Shown piece after piece: positions 42,677 through 52,271 of a stretch of DNA of 64,000 nt. The notes under the pieces were generated by a model. That model worked only from the letters and a program-made list of their open reading frames with translations. It did not search any database and was not told where the DNA came from. Position 1 is the stretch's first letter. Each line of letters begins with the position of its first letter. The position numbers were made by a program, and so were the translations under genes. The stretch spans positions 496,001-560,000 of the forward strand of contig JAWSVM010000001.1 of assembly GCA_033851915.1 (NCBI GenBank), in the 5' to 3' direction. This stretch comes from UBA1672 sp033851915 (GTDB lineage Bacteria > Pseudomonadota > Alphaproteobacteria > Micavibrionales > Micavibrionaceae).

Positions 42677-44494
42677 ATGTGTGGAATTGTTGGTGTTATT
42701 AACGGATCAAAAGTTGTCAGTGACCTGATTGGTGGGTTAGAGCGTCTGGAATATCGCGGGTATGATTCTGCCGGTATTGCGATTGTAAAAGATAATAAAA
42801 TTCACGCATGTAAAACCGAGGGAGCACTGGATAGTTTAAAAAGTGCTTTGCTTGAAAACCCGATTGAAGGGCGCGTTGGTATTGCTCATACGCGTTGGGC
42901 CACTCACGGCGCGCCAACAGCAACAAATGCACATCCCCATTCAAGCCATAAAGTAACAGTTGTTCATAACGGCATTATCGAAAATTATGAAGCTCTTCGT
43001 GAGAATTTAGAATGCGAGGGATATAAATTTGTGAGTGATACGGACAGTGAAGTCATCCCGCATTTAATTTCCTTGTTTATGGAATCCGGCGTGTTAAGCC
43101 CTGAGGCTGCGGCAATGGGGGCTGTTAATCTTTTAAAAGGATCATATGCGCTTGGTATTTTATTTGAGGGCGAGGATGAATTCTTTTGTGCGACCCGTAA
43201 GGGCAGCCCGCTTGCAATTGGGCATGGCGAGAACGCAATGTATGTTGCCTCGGATGCGATGGCACTGGCGCCGATGACCAATCGGGTTTCTTATCTGGCG
43301 GATGGTGATTTCGCGGTTATTTCCCAGAATAAAGTCAATATTTACGATATCAATGAAAGACTTGTAACCCGTGAAGTTCGGGTGTCATCGATCAAGGCTG
43401 CTGCTGCTGATAAGGGGGCGTATGCGCATTATATGCTCAAGGAAATTCACGAACAGCCAGAAATGTTACTTGATATTGTAGAGACGAACCTTGGGTCGCA
43501 AAAAGTGCATGAGGCAGCGGATATTGATTTTAAAAACCTGTCAGCCTTGCGTATTGTTGCCTGTGGCACGTCTTTTTATGCGGGACATGTTGCAAAATAT
43601 TGGTTCGAGCGTTATGCGAATTTAACGGTCGAGATAGATATTGCCTCGGAGTTTCGTTACCGCAAGGCGCCTTTGCCGGAACATGGCGCGGCATTGTTTA
43701 TCTCGCAATCCGGTGAAACGGCCGATACGTTTGCTGCATTAGAGTACGCCAAGGAAAGAAATCAAAAGATTATAAGCCTTGTCAATGTGCCGGAAAGTAC
43801 GATTGCCAGAGCGTCTGATCAAGTGATCCTGATCGAGGCAGGTCCGGAGATCGGCGTGGCTTCGACCAAGGCTTTTACGGCGCAGCTTGCCGCGTTGGCG
43901 ATGCTGGTCATTCGCGCAGGACGTGCGCGTGGTGTTCTTGGCAAAAATGCCGAGCGAGGGTTGACTGCTGCTCTTAAGCTTGTGCCTTATAAAGCGCAGG
44001 AAATTTTAAGTGCATGCGATGTGTATGAAGATATTGGTGAAGCACTGGGCAACGCCGTATCTTCAATATTTATCGGACGCGGTATTGGTTATCCGCTGGC
44101 ATTGGAAGGGGCGCTAAAACTCAAAGAAATTTCCTATATTCATGCGGAAGGCATCAGTGCAGGTGAACTGAAACATGGCCCGATTGCTCTGGTTGATGAA
44201 AAAATGCCTGTGATTGCTGTGGCGCCACCGGGTGAACTGGCTGAAAAAACATTATCCAATATCAAGGAAGTACAAGCCAGAGGCGGTCAGATTATTTTGA
44301 TCAGTGATCGGGCAACAATTAAAAAAGCTGACTTCGAGATGATAGCAACGATTGAAATGCCGGAATGTCATGAATTTCTTGTACCGTTTCTCTATGTCCT
44401 GCCGCTGCAACTTTTATCCTACTATGTTGCTTTGGCGCGTGGCTGCGATATTGATAAACCACGGAATTTAGCGAAATCGGTAACGGTAGAGTAA
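42677..44494 (+). CDS. glmS: Glutamine-fructose-6-phosphate aminotransferase (isomerising)
   Basis: 605 aa from the ATG at 42677, giving MCGIVGVI so that Cys2 becomes the N-terminal nucleophile; GGAG precedes the start. Glutaminase domain: RLEYRGYDSAG, HTRWATHGAPT, HNGIIENY, SDTDSE. Two SIS domains follow (CGTSFYAGHVAKYWFE, SQSGETADT, STKAFTAQ), ending LAKSVTVE. It makes glucosamine-6-phosphate, the first step to UDP-GlcNAc. The private sigma-54-like promoter with a perfect activator palindrome ties amino-sugar supply to EPS production. Confidence 0.95.
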   Translation: MCGIVGVINGSKVVSDLIGGLERLEYRGYDSAGIAIVKDNKIHACKTEGALDSLKSALLENPIEGRVGIAHTRWATHGAPTATNAHPHSSHKVTVVHNGIIENYEALRENLECEGYKFVSDTDSEVIPHLISLFMESGVLSPEAAAMGAVNLLKGSYALGILFEGEDEFFCATRKGSPLAIGHGENAMYVASDAMALAPMTNRVSYLADGDFAVISQNKVNIYDINERLVTREVRVSSIKAAAADKGAYAHYMLKEIHEQPEMLLDIVETNLGSQKVHEAADIDFKNLSALRIVACGTSFYAGHVAKYWFERYANLTVEIDIASEFRYRKAPLPEHGAALFISQSGETADTFAALEYAKERNQKIISLVNVPESTIARASDQVILIEAGPEIGVASTKAFTAQLAALAMLVIRAGRARGVLGKNAERGLTAALKLVPYKAQEILSACDVYEDIGEALGNAVSSIFIGRGIGYPLALEGALKLKEISYIHAEGISAGELKHGPIALVDEKMPVIAVAPPGELAEKTLSNIKEVQARGGQIILISDRATIKKADFEMIATIEMPECHEFLVPFLYVLPLQLLSYYVALARGCDIDKPRNLAKSVTVE

Positions 44495-44515
44495 AGCGCG
44501 ATGAGGAATCATAAT

Positions 44516-45679
44516 ATGATGCTTGATACGAACCTAACCCCGAGATATAAACGCCTTGAGATGATTGTTTTTGGTGAAGATTGGGGCGCACACCCCAGCT
44601 CAACCCAGCATATCATTAAGCGTTTGATGCCTGATCATGATATCGTTTGGGTTAATTCTTTGGGGTTGCGTCGTCCGAGAATTAACGTACGGGATTTCAA
44701 ACGCGCCTGTAGCAAGATCAAAAATATGCTGCGTAAAAAAGTGCCTGATAAGCACGTGGATGATACACACAAAGATGCGCCTCATATCATTCACCCGCGT
44801 GCCATATCTTGGCCGGGCAATCCGTTAGCCTCATTTTTAAATCGGCATCTTTTGGGTAAGCAAGTTGAAAGCATCATTAAAGAGAATAATTTCGAAATGC
44901 CAATCCTTTGGGCATCTATGCCCAGTGCAATTGATGCGATTGATAATTATCCAAACCATAAGGTCGTTTATTACTGCGGCGATGATTTTCGGGCGCTTTC
45001 CGGTGTAGATCACGGACCTGTTGGAAAGATGGAAGAGCGTTTGGCCACGCGCGCTGATCTGATTATTACAGCCAGTGAAGCATTACAAAATCGTTTTCCA
45101 GCAGATAAAACTGTTTTAATTGAACACGGCGTTGATTATGAACTGTTTGCTGAAGATGCGCCGCGTGCGCTTGATTTGCCGGATTATCCTTTTATTGCAG
45201 GGTTTTATGGTTCTATCCATGATTGGCTTGATTTGGAGATTATTGTGCAGGCTGCTCAAGCATGCCCAGACTGGATGTTTGTTTTTATCGGCGATGTGCA
45301 TATTGATGTAGCCGCACTTAAAACACTTGAGAATATAAAGTTATTAGGGCCAAGGCCTCATCATGAATTACCAGCATATGTCCAGCATTGGCAAATATCC
45401 CTGTTGCCTTTCAAAGATTGCGAACAAATTCGCTCCTGCAATCCCTTGAAGTTGAAAGAATACCTTTCCGCCGGACAGCCCGTTGCCAGTACGGATTTTC
45501 CAGCATTAATACCTTATCGAAAAAATGTGCATGTTATGCGCAATGCGAAAGATCTTATCGCCATCCTCAATGGCCTGAGACGCATAGCTTCTGTGCCGCG
45601 AAAACCTGATATTACGATGCAAGAGCACACATGGGATTGTAAGGCGGAGTTAGTCGAAAAGTGTCTCTTATCTCTTTAG
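44516..45679 (+). CDS. GT4-type glycosyltransferase
   Basis: 387 aa from the ATG at 44516 (AGGAA nine bases upstream; an ATG at 44501 would add five residues). GT-B fold with N-terminal MIVFGEDWGAHPSSTQHIIKRL and HDIVWVNSLGLRRPR, then VVYYCGDDFRALSGV, ASEALQNRFP, LIEHGVDYELF, IAGFYGSIHDWLDL, LLPFKDCEQIRSCNPLKLKEYLSAGQPVAST. This resembles TuaH-like and related capsule glycosyltransferases. It follows glmS after 21 bases and shares its transcript. Confidence 0.85.
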   Translation: MMLDTNLTPRYKRLEMIVFGEDWGAHPSSTQHIIKRLMPDHDIVWVNSLGLRRPRINVRDFKRACSKIKNMLRKKVPDKHVDDTHKDAPHIIHPRAISWPGNPLASFLNRHLLGKQVESIIKENNFEMPILWASMPSAIDAIDNYPNHKVVYYCGDDFRALSGVDHGPVGKMEERLATRADLIITASEALQNRFPADKTVLIEHGVDYELFAEDAPRALDLPDYPFIAGFYGSIHDWLDLEIIVQAAQACPDWMFVFIGDVHIDVAALKTLENIKLLGPRPHHELPAYVQHWQISLLPFKDCEQIRSCNPLKLKEYLSAGQPVASTDFPALIPYRKNVHVMRNAKDLIAILNGLRRIASVPRKPDITMQEHTWDCKAELVEKCLLSL

Positions 45680-45700
45680 CTGAAAGCTCTTAAAGAGGTC

Positions 45701-45716
45701 TGGCACGTGCATTGCA
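45701..45716 (+). promoter_or_regulatory. Consensus sigma-54 promoter for the chain-length/GT operon
   Basis: TGGCACGTGCATTGCA matches the sigma-54 consensus TGGCAC-N5-TTGCA exactly. Start expected near 45727, before the lipoprotein ATG at 45769. Confidence 0.85.
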
Positions 45717-45768
45717 ATTATTTATGGAAATATAGTTTTAGAGTTAAATAAAGGGGAATTCTATCAAA

Positions 45769-46425
45769 ATGAGACAGGATATGAGAAAATTGAAGCGATA
45801 TTGTCAAATTGTAATGATAGCCAGTCTTTCATTCAGCCTGCAAGGGTGCTCCATGGGTTCGAAAATGGCAATGGACTATCTGCCGGATACGGCCAGAATC
45901 CTGATTGATAAGGATATTCAAAATGGCCATCAGGCGGGTGAAGACGGTGAAAACTCTGTCAGTGTAAAATCTATGTTGGCCTCTCTTCTTGGTCTGGATG
46001 ATGATGAGAGTGAAAGTAAAATCTCTGCCATAGTCCCAGCCATAATTAAAGAACCGATAACAACCGTATCTTTAATTACACCTGCATTTAATAACGCGCC
46101 TGTGCCATTGAAAAAGCCGGTTCGTATAGCAATAAAGCCGGAAATTCTTGATGTCATAGCTTTGCCGTTTGATGAGCAAACCTTGAGTAACATCAGACAA
46201 CACATACGGGCTTATGCCGGAAACAACGTTATTGCCGAAATTTCTATAGGCCCTGTTGCCGAGGCTGAAGATATACAGCTTGCCTCGCTACAAGCCATGG
46301 CTAAGGCAAATGCAATTGGTAGGCAACTCAAGAATGATTTTGTGCGTGTGAGCATAAAATTCGATCCATTTTTGCCGCGTAATACGCTTAAAATTGTCAT
46401 TAAAGGAAAGAAAAATAATGCGTGA
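45769..46425 (+). CDS. EPS-associated lipoprotein
   Basis: 218 aa. Basic N-terminus, hydrophobic run and lipobox LSFSLQGC, so the Cys near residue 27 would be lipidated. The C-terminal 90 residues (VIALPFDEQTLSNIRQHIRAYAGNNVIAEISIGP and LQAMAKANAIGRQLKND) look like an OmpA/MotB-type peptidoglycan-associating fold, though the match is only by pattern. First gene of the operon from the consensus sigma-54 promoter; the end overlaps the Wzz-like gene by 8 bases. It may tie the export machine to the cell wall. Confidence 0.65.
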   Translation: MRQDMRKLKRYCQIVMIASLSFSLQGCSMGSKMAMDYLPDTARILIDKDIQNGHQAGEDGENSVSVKSMLASLLGLDDDESESKISAIVPAIIKEPITTVSLITPAFNNAPVPLKKPVRIAIKPEILDVIALPFDEQTLSNIRQHIRAYAGNNVIAEISIGPVAEAEDIQLASLQAMAKANAIGRQLKNDFVRVSIKFDPFLPRNTLKIVIKGKKNNA

Positions 46426-47926
46426 TCTGGTCTTCAAACGCTTGTTCTTTATTGTAAACGCGGCTTGGCGACAGCGTTATGTGATTGTCTTGCCAATCTT
46501 GATCATGCCGATTATTGGCTTGATTATAGGGCTTGCAACGCCGCGTAAATTTGAAACTTCGGCAACAATCCTTATTCAGGAACCATCCATGCAAAACCCT
46601 TTTCTTAAGGATTTAATGGTCGAGACAAATCTTAAAAAACGTATGGATGCCCTAAAGGCACTTGTCCATAGCCGCCATATTCTGGGTGAAGTCGCTGTAA
46701 AGCGCGGTATGATTGATGAAAAGGAATCAGATCTTGCGACAAAAGAAATCGCAATTGCTACGTTATCCAAAGCACTCAAGGTTTCTTTGATTGGTAATGA
46801 ATTAGTGCGCATTGAATATGAAGCGCCGAAGGTTGACGGTATGGTTGAGACGCTCAATCTGATTATCTTGCGTTTTGTTGAACGAGTGATCGCGCCTCAG
46901 CGTTACTCCATTTATAAATCCCGTGATTTTCTTGAAAAAGAGCTCCATAAACGAGAGAAGGATTTGCTGGAGTCTGAGTCTAAACTGGCTGCTTATAAAT
47001 CCGATTTTGCCAGTGAATTGCCGGAGCTACATGCACGCAATGTCATTCGAATGACACAAATTAAGGATGTACTCTCCGGACGGCAGATAGCTTTAAAAGG
47101 CGCAAAGGCTCGTTACGATAATTTACGTAAGCGCGTGTCCCAAACAAATCCGGTGATTGGCCGTCTGGAAGAACAGCTTGTCAGCATGATGGGAGAGCTT
47201 GCAGTGTTGCGCGGACGGTATACGGACCAGCATTCTAAAATACGCTCTCTAAAACGTAACATTAAATCGTTGGAAGGTGAGCGCGCACGCACGATTGCCA
47301 GTTCCGCAAAAATAAATATTGGTGATCTTGAACGCCTTTGGGATCGCGCTTCAATGATTGAAACCGATAACGGTGAAGCGCCGCTTTTGGTCGAACAACT
47401 TAAACAGCTCCAGACTGTAGAGAATGAAATTCAAGGGCTTGAGGAAGAGGTGAAGGCGCTGGAAGCAGAGTTTGAAAGTAATAATCTGAAAGTACGCAAT
47501 TACGGTAAGCATGAAAAAGAGATAACCAATCTGGATCGCGACATTACTGTCAAACGCAAAATTTACGAAGACCTTGCCAGCCGCCATCAACTAGCCGAAG
47601 TAACGGGCGCGCTTGGAAAATTCGAGGAAAGTGATAGGGTGAAAATGATAGACCCACCGTTTGAGCCAACCAAACCATCTAACTATCCATTAATTCTTTA
47701 TATAATTGCCGGTGTCTTTGCCGGAGGATTTCTGGGCTGTGGTTTGGGTGCGGTTTTAGAGGTCGCAGATACACGCATTTATACCATAGACAAGTTGGCC
47801 AGAATTTTGGACGCGCCAGTTATAGGACGTGTGTCGTTGCAACAGGCACATGGGTTTGATGCGCTTACCGGCTTGCTCGACTTGGACACGTTGAATGAAA
47901 ATACACAGGCGCAGGTGGCATCATGA
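46418..47926 (+). CDS. Wzz/GumC-type chain-length determinant protein
   Basis: 502 aa from the ATG at 46418. Membrane helices near residues 23-42 and near 430-450 enclose a long periplasmic coiled coil (LEKELHKREKDLLESESKLAAYKSD, LEEEVKALEAEFESNNL), with the PxxP-like motif DPPFEPTKPSNYP before the second helix. This is the polysaccharide co-polymerase architecture that sets EPS chain length. No kinase domain is fused; a separate BY-kinase-like gene lies at 55282. It overlaps the next gene by 4 bases. Confidence 0.9.
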   Translation: MRDLVFKRLFFIVNAAWRQRYVIVLPILIMPIIGLIIGLATPRKFETSATILIQEPSMQNPFLKDLMVETNLKKRMDALKALVHSRHILGEVAVKRGMIDEKESDLATKEIAIATLSKALKVSLIGNELVRIEYEAPKVDGMVETLNLIILRFVERVIAPQRYSIYKSRDFLEKELHKREKDLLESESKLAAYKSDFASELPELHARNVIRMTQIKDVLSGRQIALKGAKARYDNLRKRVSQTNPVIGRLEEQLVSMMGELAVLRGRYTDQHSKIRSLKRNIKSLEGERARTIASSAKINIGDLERLWDRASMIETDNGEAPLLVEQLKQLQTVENEIQGLEEEVKALEAEFESNNLKVRNYGKHEKEITNLDRDITVKRKIYEDLASRHQLAEVTGALGKFEESDRVKMIDPPFEPTKPSNYPLILYIIAGVFAGGFLGCGLGAVLEVADTRIYTIDKLARILDAPVIGRVSLQQAHGFDALTGLLDLDTLNENTQAQVAS

Positions 47927-49050
47927 TGAAAAAGAACAAGCGCCCTGTTTTCTTGATTGTACAGCATCTACGCCCCGGTGGAATTGAAGTTCTGGCGCTG
48001 GATTTACTCAAGCAATTGCGTGGTCGTCGCGACCTTCACATTGTTGCGCTGGAAGGCACAAGAAAAGAGACATTAGAGAATTGGCCTCTGCTGCATGCAT
48101 ATCGGGATCACCTGTATTTTATAAATAAAAAAGCAGGATTGTCACCGCTAACATTATTCAAATTGGTTATGGTTTTTGTACGTTACCGTCCGCTTGCCGT
48201 TCATACGCATCATATTGGCCCAATGATATATGGCGGTCTGGCGGCGCGGCTGATTGGTGTTAAAAACTTGATCCATACCGAGCATGATGGCTGGCATTTA
48301 CAGGATAATGGGCAACTGCAAAGCCGGATTATGAAATGGTTAAAACCATCCATCGTGGCTGTGGCACATCATGTCAGCACCTGCGTTGCCAAGCAATGTG
48401 CCGCTCCGCTGCCGCGTGTGGTTTATAACGGCATTGATATGGATAAGTTCTCTGTAGGCGATAAAAGTATGGCGCGCCTTTGCCAGTATTTACCACAAAA
48501 TGTGCGTCTTATCGGCTGCGCAGGGCGTATGGAAGAGGTGAAAGGGCAGCGTTATTTGATAGAAGCGCTACAATATTTACCGGACGATGTGCATGTCGCT
48601 TTTGCCGGTGACGGGTCTTTGAAAGATGATCTTAAATCTTGCGCACTTGAATTAGGTCTTAAAGACCGCACGCATTTCCAGAGCCATGTTGATGATATGC
48701 GCAGCTTTTACCGCAGTCTGGATGTGTTTTGCTTACCCTCACTTAATGAAGGCTTTCCTTTGTCCCCTTTGGAAGCGCAGAGCTGTGGCATTCCGGCGGT
48801 TCTGTCAGATGTTGGTGGATGCTGTGAAGCGCTGTGCCGAGATACTGGTCTGTTGGCAGAAGCCGGAAATGCGCAGGATTTAGCCAGAAAATTAAAGCAG
48901 GCTTTGGCACAAGAAACAAAGCAGTCGCCGCGTCAGTTTATTTTGAAACATTTTGATTTGAATGATGTCGCGATGGTTTACGACACGCTGTATACGCAAG
49001 CCGAAAAACAATCGGAACCAATAGAAGTAAAGGAAATGAGCTATGTTTGA
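47923..49050 (+). CDS. GT4-family glycosyltransferase
   Basis: 375 aa. GT-B enzyme: LIVQHLRPGGIEVLALDLL, AVHTHHIGPMIYGGLAARL, NLIHTEHDGWH, VVYNGIDMDKF, IGCAGRMEEVKGQRYLIEAL, FAGDGSLKDDL, LDVFCLPSLNEGFPLSPLEAQSCGIPAVLSDVGG with the E-x7-E motif. It probably extends the EPS repeat unit. ATGA-type overlap with the upstream gene and an 8-base overlap with the downstream one show tight operon coupling. Confidence 0.9.
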   Translation: MMKKNKRPVFLIVQHLRPGGIEVLALDLLKQLRGRRDLHIVALEGTRKETLENWPLLHAYRDHLYFINKKAGLSPLTLFKLVMVFVRYRPLAVHTHHIGPMIYGGLAARLIGVKNLIHTEHDGWHLQDNGQLQSRIMKWLKPSIVAVAHHVSTCVAKQCAAPLPRVVYNGIDMDKFSVGDKSMARLCQYLPQNVRLIGCAGRMEEVKGQRYLIEALQYLPDDVHVAFAGDGSLKDDLKSCALELGLKDRTHFQSHVDDMRSFYRSLDVFCLPSLNEGFPLSPLEAQSCGIPAVLSDVGGCCEALCRDTGLLAEAGNAQDLARKLKQALAQETKQSPRQFILKHFDLNDVAMVYDTLYTQAEKQSEPIEVKEMSYV

Positions 49051-50878
49051 GATGCTGACAAATTTTGAAACGGGCATTTTAGTAATCACGCTGATAAGCG
49101 GTTTTCTAATCGTTTATTCGCACGCTATTTTTCCGCTGATTTTAAAAGCATTACGTAAGAACGTAGCGGAGAGTACGAGCCTTACTTTGCCGAGAACAAA
49201 AGACTATCCCAGCATTACCATTGTTGTTCCCGCTTATAATGAAGAAGACTATATAGCGGATAAAATTATTAATCTGGCAATGTTGGATTATCCGTCTGAT
49301 AAGTTAAAAATTGTTGTTTATTGTGACGGTTGCAGTGATTACACGGCACTTGCTGCGGAAGGCGCGATCTATTCTGATCTTTGCCAAAGTTTGAATGTGG
49401 AATTAATTGAAGCTGATAATAATATTGGAAAAATTGCGGTTTTGAATAAGGTTATTCCAGAGCTTACATCCAGTATTATAGCGTTAAGCGATGTGTCTGC
49501 CTTGCTCTCTATTGATGCCCTTTTAATTGCAGCCGCGCATTTTGAAAACGAGAAAATCGGCTTTGTTGGCGGCACTTACGATTTTGCCGAATATGGTTCT
49601 GTTGGCGAAGAAACCTATTGGCGTTACCAACGAGGTGTAAAGCAGGGTGAAAGCGTGCTTGGCGGTCCGATTGGTTGCCATGGTGCTTTCTATCTGTTTC
49701 GCCGCAAACTCTTTACCTCCTTGGCCAAAGACACTGTGAACGATGATTTTATTTTGCCGATGGAGATTCTAGGGCAAGGATATAAAGGGATTTATGAGCC
49801 TGATATTATGGCGCTGGAGCTTGAGACGGCAAAGGGTGCACAAGATTTTAATCGTCGTATTCGCATCGCTACAGGCAATGTGCAGCAGGTCTTTCGTTTA
49901 TTACATCTTCTAAGCCCCAAGCATGGCGGTGTAGCGCTAAGCTTTTTCTCCGGCAAAGCATTACGCGCCTTTATGCCGATATTACTCGTGATGTGTCTGG
50001 TTGGTTCACTCGTTTTGAGCCAGTCTCAAAGCGCCCTTGTTTCCGGTGTTTTTTGTGCTGGGTCTGCGGCGCAGATACTGATCTATGCCATTGCCCTGTT
50101 CAAACAGGTCTTGCCGCAACATCAGGTCGTTGAAGCCATTTATTATCTGGTTAGCGGGCATATCGCCGGATTAATCGGCCTATATCGCTACGCGACAGGT
50201 AAGCATAAAGGGAAATGGGCGCGTGCTTCTATTGAAAATACAGGGGCGGCTTATTCCCCTATGGCTGTGCGTTTTGGTAAACGCGCCTTTGATATTTGTG
50301 CTGCGCTTGGCGGACTAGCTGTGCTGGCGCTATTATTTCCATTGCTTGCCATTGTGATTAAACTCGACAGCCCCGGTTCGGTGCTGTTCAGGCAAACCCG
50401 CGTAGGTCTTTCTACGCCGTATTTTAGCAGTTTTTTTCAAATGTATAAATTCCGCACCATGGTACAGGATGCCGAGAAAATGACCGGCGCGGTGTGGGCG
50501 CAAAGGGATGATCCGCGTATTACGCGCATGGGAAGATTTATGCGTAAAACACGGCTGGATGAATTGCCGCAGTTTTGGAATGTTCTGATTGGGGATATGT
50601 CACTTATCGGCCCGCGTCCGGAGCGGCCTGAACTCTACGGAAAACTGAGCCGTGAAGTCCCGTTTTTTGCCGAGCGTAATTACGGCGTGCGCCCCGGTAT
50701 TACGGGTCCGGCGCAAATTCATAATGGATATGACGAGAGCATAGATGATGTGCGTAACAAGGTTGGGTATGACCATTCCTACGCGTTGTCATTAAGTGGT
50801 TTTAAGAATTGGATCATGGGTGATGCCCTGATTATTTATCAAACCATCGGCGTCGTTATTGGACGTCGTGGTCAGTGA
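49043..50878 (+). CDS. Fusion of a GT2 glycosyltransferase with a phosphoglycosyltransferase
   Basis: 611 aa. Residues 45-385 are a membrane GT2 processive-type enzyme: ITIVVPAYNEEDYIADKI, VVYCDGCSDYT, ALSDVSALLSID, GPIGCHGAFYLFRR, TVNDDFILPME and RRIRIATGNVQQ, then several helices. Residues about 412-611 are a bacterial sugar transferase (KRAFDICAALGG, GSVLFRQTRVGL, MYKFRTMVQDAE, KTRLDELPQFWNVLIGDMSLIGPRPERPE, GVRPGITGPAQI), the enzyme that starts repeat-unit synthesis on undecaprenyl phosphate. The two activities are normally separate genes; fusing them would couple initiation and a later transfer. Confidence 0.88.
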   Translation: MFEMLTNFETGILVITLISGFLIVYSHAIFPLILKALRKNVAESTSLTLPRTKDYPSITIVVPAYNEEDYIADKIINLAMLDYPSDKLKIVVYCDGCSDYTALAAEGAIYSDLCQSLNVELIEADNNIGKIAVLNKVIPELTSSIIALSDVSALLSIDALLIAAAHFENEKIGFVGGTYDFAEYGSVGEETYWRYQRGVKQGESVLGGPIGCHGAFYLFRRKLFTSLAKDTVNDDFILPMEILGQGYKGIYEPDIMALELETAKGAQDFNRRIRIATGNVQQVFRLLHLLSPKHGGVALSFFSGKALRAFMPILLVMCLVGSLVLSQSQSALVSGVFCAGSAAQILIYAIALFKQVLPQHQVVEAIYYLVSGHIAGLIGLYRYATGKHKGKWARASIENTGAAYSPMAVRFGKRAFDICAALGGLAVLALLFPLLAIVIKLDSPGSVLFRQTRVGLSTPYFSSFFQMYKFRTMVQDAEKMTGAVWAQRDDPRITRMGRFMRKTRLDELPQFWNVLIGDMSLIGPRPERPELYGKLSREVPFFAERNYGVRPGITGPAQIHNGYDESIDDVRNKVGYDHSYALSLSGFKNWIMGDALIIYQTIGVVIGRRGQ

Positions 50879-50916
50879 TTTTTATCGGTAATTTTACCGG
50901 GTTAGGAGTAACAATT

Positions 50917-51069
50917 ATGAAAGATATATTGATGACAGCCCTGATGATTGTGTTGTTGCCTCTTGTGCTTTTAGCGCTTTGGATTGTGTTTTCCAAGCCG
51001 GGCATGCTGGATGCGGAAGACGATTATCCTGTTCTAAGCAACAAGTCTGCGAAGGGAGAAATATCATGA
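50917..51069 (+). CDS. Small single-TM protein 1
   Basis: 50 aa from the ATG at 50917 (TTAGGAG upstream). One hydrophobic helix (about 5-25, LMTALMIVLLPLVLLALWIVF) and an acidic tail. Too short for the family to be recognised. Its stop overlaps the next ATG as ATGA, so the two small proteins are translated together; they may be small subunits of the polymer machine. Confidence 0.6.
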   Translation: MKDILMTALMIVLLPLVLLALWIVFSKPGMLDAEDDYPVLSNKSAKGEIS

Positions 51070-51224
51070 TCAGTCTTATAGGTTTCACGATTGACCTGAT
51101 ATCTTTTGTATTCGCCGTCTTGGTTTTACCTATCTGCACCGCTGTGTTTTGGCTGAGTTACGATGACCAAAAAGAAACAGATGCAGTAGAAGATTGTTCC
51201 AACTCTACAGATGAAAAAACGTAA
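51066..51224 (+). CDS. Small single-TM protein 2
   Basis: 52 aa from the ATG at 51066. Hydrophobic helix (about 3-30, IGFTIDLISFVFAVLVLPICTAVF) followed by an acidic, Ser/Asp-rich tail, the same design as the preceding protein. GGAG of the coupled gene lies upstream. Function unknown. Confidence 0.6.
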   Translation: MISLIGFTIDLISFVFAVLVLPICTAVFWLSYDDQKETDAVEDCSNSTDEKT

Positions 51225-51237
51225 AAGGAGAAGTATC

Positions 51238-52119
51238 ATGACTAATAAACTTTTATTCTTAAGCGGCGCGGCGATTTTATGCTGTATATCACTATCTCCG
51301 GCGTTTGCGGATGATAATGTCGATGTAGAGCTTCAGCTTCTGATTGACACGTCAGGTAGTATTTCTTCGCAAGAATATGATCTGCAAATGCGTGGGTACT
51401 CTAATGCATTTCAAGATAGTAATATTCAAAGCTCTATCCTTGATACCAGTGATGGAAACTATGGCTCTATTGCCATACAAACGATTATGTGGTCGTCCCA
51501 AAGTACGCAGCAAGTCATGACGGACTGGACATTGCTGGATAGTATGAGCAGCATTAATAGCTACGCTGACACGCTTTATAACATGGACAGGCCGTTTACA
51601 GGCGCAACCTATAACGCGGAAGCCCTCGATTATGGGTCGGCTTTATTCAGTGATAACGGTTTTAACGGTACGCGTAACGTCATTGATATGTCTGGTGACG
51701 GCTATGGCTATGATTATATGTATGGCGATAGTTGGTGGTTTTCCGGCGGCGAGACCTCTGAGGCGCGTGATGATGCGCTAGACGGCGGTATTGATACGAT
51801 CAATGGTCTGACGATTACTTATGACTATGCGCAGGTCGGGGATCAAGACCTGACGACTTGGTTTGCCGGAAATGTGATTGGCGGAACGGACTCCTTTGTC
51901 CTTCAGGCCGGAGACTTTGCAGATTTCACCGTCGCGCTGATGCAAAAGCTAGAGGCTGAAATTGAAGGTGGCTATATCCCGATAAACGCGATTGGTCCGG
52001 GTGAAACATATTCCGCACCTGCGCCGTTGGCTGGATCGGGGCTTTTTGCTATCCTTGCTCTTTGTTTCTATAGATTTGCTGGATGGAGAAAAGAAACCGA
52101 GACCATGTCATTCGCATAG
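51238..52119 (+). CDS. Secreted DUF1194 (VWA-like) protein with exosortase-type sorting signal
   Basis: 293 aa from the ATG at 51238 (AAAAGGAG upstream). Signal peptide ending SPAFA, then a von Willebrand A-like domain: LQLLIDTSGSIS with the MIDAS DxSxS, TGATYNAEALDYG, NVIDMSGDGYGYDY. This is the DUF1194 pattern. The C-terminus ETYSAPAPLAGSGLFAILALCFYRFAGWRK (quoted in part) repeats the PAPLAG sorting motif of the protein at 38618. It is probably exported and processed by the exosortase at 36167, and may bind other matrix proteins through its metal site. Confidence 0.8.
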   Translation: MTNKLLFLSGAAILCCISLSPAFADDNVDVELQLLIDTSGSISSQEYDLQMRGYSNAFQDSNIQSSILDTSDGNYGSIAIQTIMWSSQSTQQVMTDWTLLDSMSSINSYADTLYNMDRPFTGATYNAEALDYGSALFSDNGFNGTRNVIDMSGDGYGYDYMYGDSWWFSGGETSEARDDALDGGIDTINGLTITYDYAQVGDQDLTTWFAGNVIGGTDSFVLQAGDFADFTVALMQKLEAEIEGGYIPINAIGPGETYSAPAPLAGSGLFAILALCFYRFAGWRKETETMSFA

Positions 52120-52219
52120 GATTCTCTTAATGTGACTCTTATTTTAAGAAATTCAGAATGAGAGCCCCTGTGTATTCTTGTAACGGCCTATATTTAAAAG
52201 AAAAATTATAAATTCTGTA

Positions 52220-52235
52220 TGGCATCTCCTTTGCA
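52220..52235 (+). promoter_or_regulatory. Sigma-54-like promoter for the STAS-export operon
   Basis: TGGCATCTCCTTTGCA, GG-N10-GC. The expected start near 52246 supports the GTG start at 52272 over the ATG at 52236. Confidence 0.8.
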
Positions 52236-52271
52236 ATGTTCTCTCTATCAAACCATAAAGGGAGAATAATT

